This document shows positions 26,259 to 35,037 of a DNA stretch of 64,000 bases, one piece after another (within the stretch, counting starts at the first letter, position 1; each line of letters opens with the position of its first letter). Where the stretch lies: NCBI RefSeq assembly GCF_014395785.1, contig NZ_CP060713.1:2756501-2820500 (forward strand), in the 5' to 3' direction. The position numbers and the translations under genes are program-made. The DNA is from Nocardioides mesophilus (lineage in GTDB: Bacteria > Actinomycetota > Actinomycetes > Propionibacteriales > Nocardioidaceae). The notes under the pieces are model-generated. The model was not told where the DNA came from. It ran no database searches and saw only the letters and a program-made list of their open reading frames with translations.

Positions 26259-27614
26259 TCAGACCCCCAAGTCGTTCGGGTAGGCCTGGGCGTGGACCGT
26301 GCCGGTCGGGTAGACCCGGACCTCGGTGGCCTGTCCGCCGAACCCGCCTGGCGCCAGGTTGTTGGACCGCAGCAAGTTGCGGTTGTAGAGCATGTAGGTG
26401 TCGTACGGCGTGCCGCCGGCGTGCGCCGGGGCTGTGAAGAGCACGTCGTAGCTCTCGCCGGGGCCCATGTTGAGGGTCTCGGTCTCGTACGACGTGTCCG
26501 TCCCGTCGCGACCCCGCATCGGCGTCGCGTCCCGGCCGACCACCCGCATCGGGATCCCCGAGAGGGTCATCGCCGACTCCCGGAAGCCGAGGTTGGCGAA
26601 CCGCAGTGCCACCCGGTCGCCCGCGTTGCAGGTGACCAGGGACGAGTGCGGCTGGTACTTCAGGTCCGGTCGCCCCGCCGGGGCGATCAGGTCGCCGTCC
26701 GGCGCGACCACCTGGTGGAACGGGTCGATCGACCCGTTCGGCGCGAGGGTGTCGGGGTAGACCCGACCGTTGAGCAGCGCGAAGTCCGCGTGGTAGTCGC
26801 TCCACTCCGGCAGCTGGATGTGGGCGTCGGCCCAGTGCGCCTCGGCCCACACCTCCGAGCAGAACATCGCGAACTCCCGGTCGAACTGCGTGGAACGCTC
26901 GGGCGGTGTGCCGGCCGGGTCGTTGTAGAGGTAGTTGTCGCCCTTGAGCGGCCGGACGAAGACGAGCCCGGTCATGCCCATGTGCACGTGCTCCACGTCC
27001 TCGACGTGGCAGTGGTACATGTAGGTCCCTGGGTCCCGGGGGCGGTAGACGTAGGTCATCGACCGCCCGGCGGGCACGGACACCGACCCGCTCGGCTCGC
27101 CGTCGAAGAACGGGATCACGTTGCGGAAGCCGTGCCAGTGCAGGGTGTGGGCGTCGAACAGGTCCGGGCGCAGCTGGAGGCCGAGGTTGGTCAGCTGGAC
27201 CTTGAAGTCGACCGGCTGGGCGGGGTCGAACTGCCTGGCCCAGAACAGCGGCGCCGAGTGCTGGGCGTGGTACTTCTGGGCCTGGGCCTGGATGTCGGTG
27301 AGGCCGGTCAGGTTGCGGAACCCGAAGATGTACGTCGTCAGGCCCGGAGGAGCCAGCGGATCCGGGTGGAACGGTGCGATCGCCGGGGTGGGCGGCAGGT
27401 GGATCCAGCCGTCGGTCCCACCGAGGTAGAGGTCCGGCGCCCCGAGCGCGGCCTCGGCCGGCTCGGGGAACAGGCTCTTGCCTGCCCAGGCGACGGAGCC
27501 GAGTGCCGCGGCCCCCCCGGTCAGCCGCAGGAACCTGCGGCGGTCCAGTCGGATCTGTTCCATGCTCTTTCCCCCTGCCGTCCGGATCTGGCCGGTCGTC
27601 TCTTCGTTGGTCAT
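26259..27614 (-). CDS. multicopper-oxidase protein 1, Tat-exported, with type 1 and half of the trinuclear ligands
   Basis: A 451-residue protein with a twin-arginine signal (RLDRRRFLRLTGGAAALGS), as expected for folded copper enzymes. The first cupredoxin domain has LHWHGFRNV and YMYHCHVEDVEHVHMGM, that is HxH, HCH and the Cys, His and Met of a type 1 blue copper site, reminiscent of ceruloplasmin-like domains. The second domain (AMTLSGIPMRVVGRD) has lost the His ligands. Only two of the four HxH motifs needed for a trinuclear centre are here; the other two are in the next protein. The ATG follows AGGTGAGAG, 35 nt after the giant gene. Possible substrates are Mn(II), Fe(II), Cu(I) or phenols; none can be chosen from sequence. 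Confidence 0.9.
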   Translation of the reverse strand: MTNEETTGQIRTAGGKSMEQIRLDRRRFLRLTGGAAALGSVAWAGKSLFPEPAEAALGAPDLYLGGTDGWIHLPPTPAIAPFHPDPLAPPGLTTYIFGFRNLTGLTDIQAQAQKYHAQHSAPLFWARQFDPAQPVDFKVQLTNLGLQLRPDLFDAHTLHWHGFRNVIPFFDGEPSGSVSVPAGRSMTYVYRPRDPGTYMYHCHVEDVEHVHMGMTGLVFVRPLKGDNYLYNDPAGTPPERSTQFDREFAMFCSEVWAEAHWADAHIQLPEWSDYHADFALLNGRVYPDTLAPNGSIDPFHQVVAPDGDLIAPAGRPDLKYQPHSSLVTCNAGDRVALRFANLGFRESAMTLSGIPMRVVGRDATPMRGRDGTDTSYETETLNMGPGESYDVLFTAPAHAGGTPYDTYMLYNRNLLRSNNLAPGGFGGQATEVRVYPTGTVHAQAYPNDLGV

Positions 27615-27649
27615 TGCTCTCACCTGGTTCTTCTGGACCGAGCGGGGTC

Positions 27650-30600
27650 TCACGGGATGTCGAACGCGTCGACGTCGGCTCCGGCGGCGGTCAGCCCGTG
27701 GGCTGTGCCGTCGAAGTAGCTGGACCAGGTGCCGCCGTTGTTGAGCACGACGTCCTCGTCCTGGACCGCTCCCAGGCCGGGCAGGGTGGTGTCCGGCCGG
27801 AAGGAGAGGTAGAAGTGCGTTGCGTCGACCCGGACGTAGCCGTCCACGTTGGCCGCGCTGGGCACCCCGTTCGCCGTCGCGTCCCACACCCGGGTGAAGA
27901 CCGCGGTGTCGGCGGGGGCGGTGACGTCGACCGAGTAGATGTCGGCGTCGTCGGCAGTGCCGGTGACCCGCCGCGGGTTGGTGTTCCCTGCGGTGGAGAA
28001 GTACAGCGTGTTGCCGGAGACACTGATCGCGTCGATGTCCTGGGCAGCTGCGGTGAGGCCTCGGCTCGTGGCGTCGAACCACACCGACCAGGTCCCGTTG
28101 TCGTAGAGGATGACGTCCTCGTCCTGCACCGTCCCGAGGCCGGGCACCGACGTGTTGCCCGCGAACGAGGCGTAGAAGTGCGTCGCGTCGATCCGGTCGT
28201 AGCCGTCCAGGTTGGCACCGGCCGGGAGCCGGCTGGCCACGGGCAGGGCGGTCACGTCCAGCTCACGGGTCGTGGTGGTCCCGTCGAAGGAGTACAGGTC
28301 GGCGTCGTCGGCGGTCCCCGTGACCCCGTCCGGGTTGACGTCGCCCAGGGTGGAGAAGACCACGCGCCCCTTGCCGTCGCCGGTCGGGCCCGGCGGCGGG
28401 TCGACCGGGGGCGGGGTGACCGCCGCTCCGGGCAGCGAGAACGCGTCGATGTCCTGGTTGTTGCTGGTCAGGCCGGCGGCGGTGCCGTCGAACCAGACCG
28501 ACCAGGTGTCCGCGGCGAGCTCCACGATGTCCTCGTCCTGGACTGACCCGGCGCCGGTGAGCGTCGTGTCGACCGAGAAGGAGGCGAGGAGGTGCGTGGC
28601 GTCGGTGTAGACGAGCGAGTCGAGGTTCGCCGTGCCCGCCACCGTGACCACCCGGGCGACGGTGTTGGCGCCGGTCCAGGCGTAGACGTCGTTGACGTCA
28701 CCGCTCAGGTTGGTGCGCAACGCGGTCGTGGAGTTGACGGAGAAGTACAGGCTGCCGTTGACCACGCTGATCGCGTCGAGGTCGATGCCGGTGCTGAGGC
28801 CGCGGGCGCTGGCGTCGAAGAACATCGACCAGGTTCCGTTGTCGAACTCCGCCACGTCCTCGTCGGCCACGGCCAGGTCGGGCCCGGGCCGCGCGATCGT
28901 GATGTTGGCGTCGAAGGACACGTAGAAGTGGTTGTCGTTCACCATGCTCAGGCCGTCGATGTTGACCCCGAAGAGCGGCAGTCCCAGGTCGGCCACCTGA
29001 GCCTTGTGGCGGCTGAATGAGCCGTTGTAGCGCAGGACGTCTCCAGGAAGCGCAGGGATGGGGGCGAAGCTGAGCCCGGCCGTCGAGAAGAAGAAGTCCT
29101 TCGCCGGTGGGGGCGGGGGCGGGGTGCCCCCCTTGGTGGAGCCGAACTCGTCCGAGCCGGCGTCGATGCCGCCGAGCGCAGGGCGCACCTCGTCGTCGAT
29201 GTCGGTGGCGGGCGCGTTCACCAGGGTGGCTCCTGCACCCGTGCTGGCGACGCCCAGGTTGCAGGCCGGCGACGTGCACGTGGTCCCGGTGCCTGCGAGG
29301 TGGTAGTCACCGAGCTGGTTGGCAGGAACCTCCGCGGCCACCAGGGTGGCGTCGACGAAGGCGGGGTTCTGACGCCAGGTCGCGAAGGCCACCGAGGTGT
29401 CGTAGGTCGACACGACCCCGGGGTTCGTCGTGCTGTTGCTGGCATCCGTGGCGTACGCGTGCTGGGCGGCGTCCTGCTGGATCACCGAGCTGAGGGGGCT
29501 CAGCAAGGCGGTCCCGTCGGCCAGCCCGACGTCCCAGTGGTCCACGGCGCTGCTGTCCCCGGCCAGCCCGATACCGGTCACGGTGGTGCCGGCGCGGGTG
29601 CCGGCGCGGTTGTCCCAGAGGATGTTGTTGAACATCACCGGGTCGCTGTAGGGCTTCGCGCCGGCTGGCAGGGTGCCCTGCAGCTGGTCGCTGTTGAGCG
29701 AGGTGGAGACACCAGCGGGTGCCGGGGCACCGTTCGAGGTCACCGCCGTCGCGGTCGTGGTGTTCTTCATGATCGTGTTGTTGACCAGGCGCACGTTCGG
29801 TGCGTCGTTGATGGCCACGCCTGCGCCCTCGTGGGTCGAGACGTTGTTCACGATCGTGTTGTCGACGACGTTCATGGTCGAGGCGCCGGACATCAGGAAC
29901 CGGATGCCACCGCCGTCGTCGTTGGACAGGTTGCCCTGGATCAGGTTGTGCGTGATGTCCACCGCACCGGTGCCGGGAGACAGCACGGTCGGGTCGGCGG
30001 GGAGCGCTCCGGCGATCATGATGCCGGCGCCCTCGTCGTTGGAGTTGTTGAAGTAGATCCGGTTGTGGTGGATCTTCCCGCCGGGGCTGAGGCCGTAGAC
30101 GCTCACTCCGGCGCCGTACTCCAGGGAGAAGTTGCCGCAGATGTCGTTGCCGGAGACCTCGTAGCCGTCGCTGCCGCCGAAGAGGCCGACTGCGCCCGCC
30201 AGGTTGGTGCCGGCGTTGGAGATGATCCGGTTGTCGGCGATCCGCACGCCCTCGTTGTGCTGGTTGGCGTCGACGCCGGCAAGGTCGGGGGTGCCGATCC
30301 GGATGGTGCCGTAGCCACCGCCGTTGTTCTCCACCACGTTGTTGGTGATCTGGAGGTTCTTGACGTAGGCGTTGGCGAAGACGGCGCCGCCCTGGGTGAC
30401 GATGTTCGGCGGGAGTCCGGAAGGCTGACCGGTCAGCTCGTTGATGTTGCCCGGGAAGCCCTGCTGGTCACCGCCCCGGATGTCGAACCCGTCGATGGCG
30501 GCGTGGAAGGCGCCGCCGAACGAGCGGGCCCGGCCGGGCTGGTCGCCGTTCCCCGACGAGGCGAGGAGATAGATCGCCTCACCGTCGCTGACGGTCTGGT

Positions 30601-33600
30601 TGCCGTCCCAGGTGAGCCCGCCGACCTTGGCGTACCACGCGGTCGCCAGGTCGGTGTCCCCACCGAACGCACCGGCGTCCAGCACGGTGCCTGCCACGTA
30701 GGTGTTGCCCTGGAAGCCACCCGAGCCGACGCCCTGGAGCTTGACCGGGGAGGCCATGACGAGGTTCTCGTAGTAGGCGCCCCGCGGGTTGGCGGCGGTG
30801 GCGTTGTTCGGGTAGACCACGACCAGGTTCCCGGCCGAGCCGTTGTTGGCGTAGGCGGCGTCGAGCGCCGCCTGGATGGTGGCGTACTGGTTGGCTCCGG
30901 TCCTGCCGGGTCCGACCTCGCGGACGGTGGGGCTGTAGCCCGCACCGAGCACGTGGAAGGTCAGGCCGTTCACGGTCTCCTCACCGTTGTCGGCGGTGAC
31001 CTTGAGCGTGTGGGCTCCCGGGACCGTGCCGGCGGGGACGGTGACCTGGAGGGTGGTGCTGCTCCAGGCGGTGGTGGGCAGAGCGGTCCCGTCGAGCGTG
31101 ACCTCACCGGTGCCCTTGGCCGAACCGAATCCCGTGCCCTCGATGGTGAACGAACCGGAGCCGTCCACGTAGGGCTTGGAGACCGCGAACAGCTGCGGGA
31201 CGACCGGATCGACCGGGCAGGAGACGGCCATGCCGAGGCCGGTGGTGGGGCTGGTCAGGATCGCACCCACCTGGGTCGGGGCCAGGTCGGTGGGGATCGT
31301 CACTCCGGGCATCGCCTCGAACTCGGTGGCGATGGTGCGGTAGCGCGGGTTGTAGTTGGCGTTCAGGGCCCCGGGGACTCCCGGGTCGTTGCCCACGAAC
31401 CGGTACATCCCGGTGCACACACCCGAGGGCGTGGGGCAGCTGATGTGGTCGGTCGACGGCAGCAGGGTCTCGTAGTAGCCGTTGAAGTCGGACTCCACGG
31501 TCTGCACCAGGCGGTTGTTGAAGTCGTAGATACCGACCGGGGCGAACGGGATGCCCGGCTTCTCGCCGTACAGCGTGCTGCGCGGGTCGGTGCCGTAGTT
31601 GATGTCGTCCACGATGAGACCGAACAGGCGCGACGGGATCGGCACGTCGGTGAACAGGTTGAACATCGGCACGATGGACTTGCCGTTGTTGAGCGAGACC
31701 AGCTTGGTGTCGCACAGCGGCTTGACCTGGCCCTCGTACGGCGAGCCGCCGATGTCGACGAAGGTCGGGTTGTCGACCGGGGTCGAGGCGGGCACGGTCA
31801 CGCCGACCGGCAGATCGTTGCTGACGCCGCCGTCGCCGATCACCTGGGGATAGCCGTCCTCGACGGCTCCGCCCGCGAGCTGGGCCGCGGCAACCTCGGT
31901 GACGATCCCCGTGCCGTCGGACGCACCGGTGTCGGCGACCGAGAGGAGTCCCGATGCGCTGGCATCGGCCAGGACCGCAGACCTGACGTCGCCGGCCGTG
32001 GACGTGACCGCGCCGCTGCTGTCCGTCGCGAGGCCGACCACGACGTCGTTGCCCGTGACCGTGACGCTGAGGGGCGTGTCGGCCCCGGCGGCGACGAGCG
32101 CGACCGTGACGTCGTTGCCGGTCGGTCCGGCGGATGCGGCGGTCCAGGTCAGCGCGTTGTTGTCCGCCACGGTGCCGGTCTTCAGGGACGCCGCGGTGGG
32201 CGCTCCGCCGGCGACGTCGACGGTGTGCAGCGCACCCGCGCAGGCCGGCGGTGGGACCTGCGGGACGATCTGGTCGCCGTGCGCGATGTTGATGTCCTCC
32301 TCGCCGGTCACGTTGTACATCGGGTGGCCGGTCAGGTCGTCGGGGATGTCCACGGAGACCAGGTAGTCACCCGAACCGAGAGCGTCGAAGGGCACGGCGT
32401 TGCCGTTGGCGTCGTTGCAGGTGGGGTTGGCCGGGTCGGTGGCGTCGAGGGTGCCCTTGAAGCAGCCGTCGCCGAAGCCGTAGTTGCCGTCGACCGCTGC
32501 ACCGAAGTTGGCGTCCGGGGTGCCCTGGTCGGTGGCGTAGGGGCCGTACTGAACGCTCTGCAGGATCGCCGAGATGCACTCGCCGTCGGTCTCCTGGTTG
32601 GGCGCCAGCACGTCCTCGTCGAAGTTGGCGGGGTCGTCGGCCCGGTGGACCAGGGGCTTGCCGTCCACGTCCCGCGCGGTGCAGCCGGTGGGCCGGCTCC
32701 AGTGCTCCGAGACGTAGGTGTTGAGCAGCTTGCCCTTGGCGTAGGAGCCGTCGGACGCCAGCTCGTAGTAGCCGTCGGCGTCACAGGGCGCGTCGGCGTG
32801 CGTGCCGCAGTCGACCGGCGCGTGCAGCTCGACCGGGAGGTCGGAGATGCCGGGCTGCCAGTCCTCCGCGGCGGCGTAGCGCGGGTCGAGCTCGTTGCGG
32901 GTCGTGTCGTAGCTCAGCGAGCCGACGATGCCGCCGTTGCGCGGGTCGATGCCGTTGGTGCCGGTGGCGTCGTACGCGTGCACGCCCCAGTCCATCGTCC
33001 CGCTCAGACCGATCATGTTCAGCGTGCTGACGTCCACCCCGGCCCCTTCACGGTGGTCGGGGTCTTCTGGTTGTCGGCCTGGTAGGTCACGCCGGTGGTG
33101 TAGAAGGAGTCGTTGTAGGCCTCCATCACCGTCCACGCGGCGAGCGGGTAGGCGCCCTCGAAGGAGTAGTAGCCGGTGGCGTCGGTGGTCGCCGTGGTCG
33201 AGCCACGGTCCATCAGCGAGTTGTCCTGCTTGCGGAGCGTCAGGGTGAAGTTCGGGATGCCCTTCTCGCCGGAGTCCTTCGTGCCGTTGCGGTTGGCGTC
33301 GTTGAAGACGTAGCCGTCGAGCTTGGTCCACCAGCCCATCAGGGGGAGCTGGCCCATCTTGACCGCCTCACCGTTCCTCACGGTGACGTTGACCAGGTTG
33401 AGGATGTAGTTCTGCGGCTCGTCCCACCAGGTCAGCGAGTAGTCGCCGTCCGGAACGTTGGGGATGGTGAAGCTGCCGTCGGCGTTGCCGCGGCCGACCC
33501 ACTTGGCCCGGTCCCCGTCGTTGAGGTCGGCGAGCGAGAGCACGGGGTGGGGGATGGGCTTGTCGGTCTTGGAGCCGGTCATCCCGTTGAAGAAGTTGAT

Positions 33601-34740
33601 GTCGCCGCCCTTGGGGGGCGTGTACTGCTTCACGCCGACCACGACGCCGCTGATCGAGCCCGAGCCGCTGCCGAGAGCGTTCTTGGGCTTGACGAAGCCG
33701 AACTGCGGGGTGGGCACCGGCTCGCCGGCCAGCGTGAACTCGGTGTCGTAGCCGGTGGCGCCCTCCATCATCCAGGTGTCGAAGTCGTGGTTGCCCTCGA
33801 GCGTGGTGGTCTGGATCCAGTCCTGACCGTCCGGCGGCTGGGCGGTGGTGGTGTAGCGGTTCGAGCCGAGGTGCGGGATGGTCAGCATGCCGGTGCTGTC
33901 GCTGAAGCACTTGCCGCCGACGGTCTTGACGACCGGCGCGCCGTCGGCGTCCAGGGAGCCGGCGGGGATGACGTGGGTGTCGGGGTCCTCGCCCTCGTAG
34001 ACCGTGCAGAGCGGGTTGCCGTAGACGTCGGTGGTGACCTCGCCGAGGGTGTCGTTGATGTGCCCCTGGAAGCCGGCGAGACCGTCCTCGCTGTTGTCGA
34101 TGGCGCTGTTGGTGGTCGCCTCGTCCTGGAAGACGAAGGCCCGGAGGGTGGCGTCGGGCAGCGGGTCCGGCTGGACCTCGACGACGACCGGGTCGGTGGT
34201 CGTGAACGGCACTGTGAAGTGCGCGCCGTCCAGCTTGTAGCCGTCGGCCAGCACCGAGATGAGGTACTTGCCGTCGGGCAGGTCGAGACCGTCGGCCAGG
34301 TCGGCCTCCGTGCCCTGGGCGATGATCGGGGCGGTGGTGTGCGGCAGCTCCCGGATCGAGGGCCACTTGCAGTCGGCCGGGTAGCCGGGGGTCGAGGCGG
34401 AGCAGGCGCCGGACGGGGCGCGCTGCGCCGTGGAGCCGGTGTTGTCCGCGTTGATCAGGAACTTGTACGCCGTCACCGGGTCGCCCTCGCGGACACCGGT
34501 GCCGCCCAGTGCGCGCGGCTCCGTCCGGGCGCTCTGGACCTGCACGCGCAGGGTGCTGCTGGGCGCCGCGCTCGCCTGGGGCGGCGGCAGCATCACCAGC
34601 AGGGCGGCGGCGAGGGCGAGGACCACGGCACTCGCCGTCACACGCCGCTGCGTGTCCGGCGGCGCTGCGGCCGCCGTCCCCCGTCCCCCCGGGCCACCCT
34701 CGGTGGCCACCCTCGACGCATCGATCCACTGTCCGCGCAT
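27650..34740 (-). pseudogene. ~2,360-residue secreted multidomain surface protein (SdrD/Cna-B-like, IPT/TIG, beta-helix, four repeat modules), frameshifted
   Basis: First gene of the copper-oxidase train. The ATG at 34740 follows a GAGGAGTGAGG site. A signal peptide at about 34-58 is followed by about 400 residues of beta-rich carboxypeptidase-regulatory-like sequence. Then come an SdrD/Cna-B-like domain at about 470-555 (GYVFNDANRNGTKDSGEKG), a Cys-rich region with VDCGTHADAPCDADG, an IPT/TIG domain at about 1180-1265, a right-handed parallel beta-helix at about 1270-1880 (many NNxI and NxI steps) and four copies of the shared module at the end. A single base is missing in a C run at 33037-33040: KGPG should continue as VDVSTLNMIGL, but as written it terminates at TSAR. 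No LPxTG or other sorting signal is seen. Probably an extracellular scaffold or adhesin. Confidence 0.82.
27653..29097 (-). repeat. four tandem ~110-residue repeat modules, giant protein C-terminus
   Basis: Four copies as two DAIS/DAF pairs. Copy 1 is divergent (FSTAGLS, VADEDVAEF, DLDAISV); copy 2 has VNDVYAWTG, SVQDEDIVEL and DIDAFSLP; copy 3 has GTADDADLYSFDG, TVQDEDVILY, DIDAISV; copy 4 has GTADDADIYSVD, AVQDEDVVLN, DVDAFDIP as the last residues. With the protease and oxidase 3 this makes eight copies in one operon. Confidence 0.85.
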
Positions 34741-35037
34741 GTGCCTCACTCCTCGCCGATCGGGCACTGTCGGGACAAGAGTCGGCCTGGTGGGACGCCG
34801 AAGCCGTTGTATGACGGACTGGTCATCTGGCCGTCATGGAAGCCACCCCGACGTCGGGGGCCCGTGACGCAGCGGGGTGCCATGATGGAGCGAGGGCTTC
34901 CCTCGCCCGGGCGGTCCGGCGGAGCAGAGGACGCGCCGGCGGCGGTGGCCAGGGTAGGCTGGGGGCCCGACATGGCCCTCCGACTCCTCCACGGAGCGGG
35001 GGGCGGTTGTCTGTAATCCCTACGAGGCGGTGGACCG
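34741..35037. other. divergent intergenic region upstream of the copper-oxidase train
   Basis: A 297-nt gap between the giant gene (minus) and the PP2C phosphatase gene (plus). It holds an ATGACGG/CCGTCAT inverted repeat (34811-34837), a 7-bp hairpin GCGAGGG-CTT-CCCTCGC (34890-34906) and, for the plus strand, a TAGGCT -10-like box (34955-34960). A 14-codon open frame from ATG 34972 (MALRLLHGAGGGCL, stop at 35016) follows; it could be a leader peptide but has no other support. No convincing -35/-10 pair is seen for the minus-strand train. Confidence 0.5.
34811..34837. promoter_or_regulatory. ATGACGG inverted repeat upstream of the copper-oxidase train
   Basis: ATGACGG (34811-34817) and CCGTCAT (34831-34837) are a perfect 7-bp inverted repeat with a 13-nt spacer, 71 nt upstream of the first gene of the 17-kb train. 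Arm spacing of about two helical turns centre to centre suits a dimeric regulator. Confidence 0.4.

Noticed and set aside
17310-29097. CRISPR-like array suggested by recurring similar DNA segments
   Set aside because: The repeats are about 330 nt long, in frame and divergent at third positions; they are protein-domain repeats.
29300-33085. 1,261-codon plus-strand open frame across the giant surface-protein gene
   Set aside because: Low-complexity Val/Gly/Asp/Arg sequence without motifs; the minus strand encodes IPT/TIG and beta-helix domains.
27650-34740. Sortase-anchored (LPxTG) surface protein
   Set aside because: No LPxTG-like motif, C-terminal membrane helix or basic tail exists; the protein ends with the last repeat module.
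34972-35016. Leader peptide MALRLLHGAGGGCL upstream of the PP2C phosphatase gene
   Set aside because: The TAGGCT box is 11 nt away rather than 6-7, there is no ribosome site and no attenuator hairpin follows; kept only as a remark in the intergenic entry.
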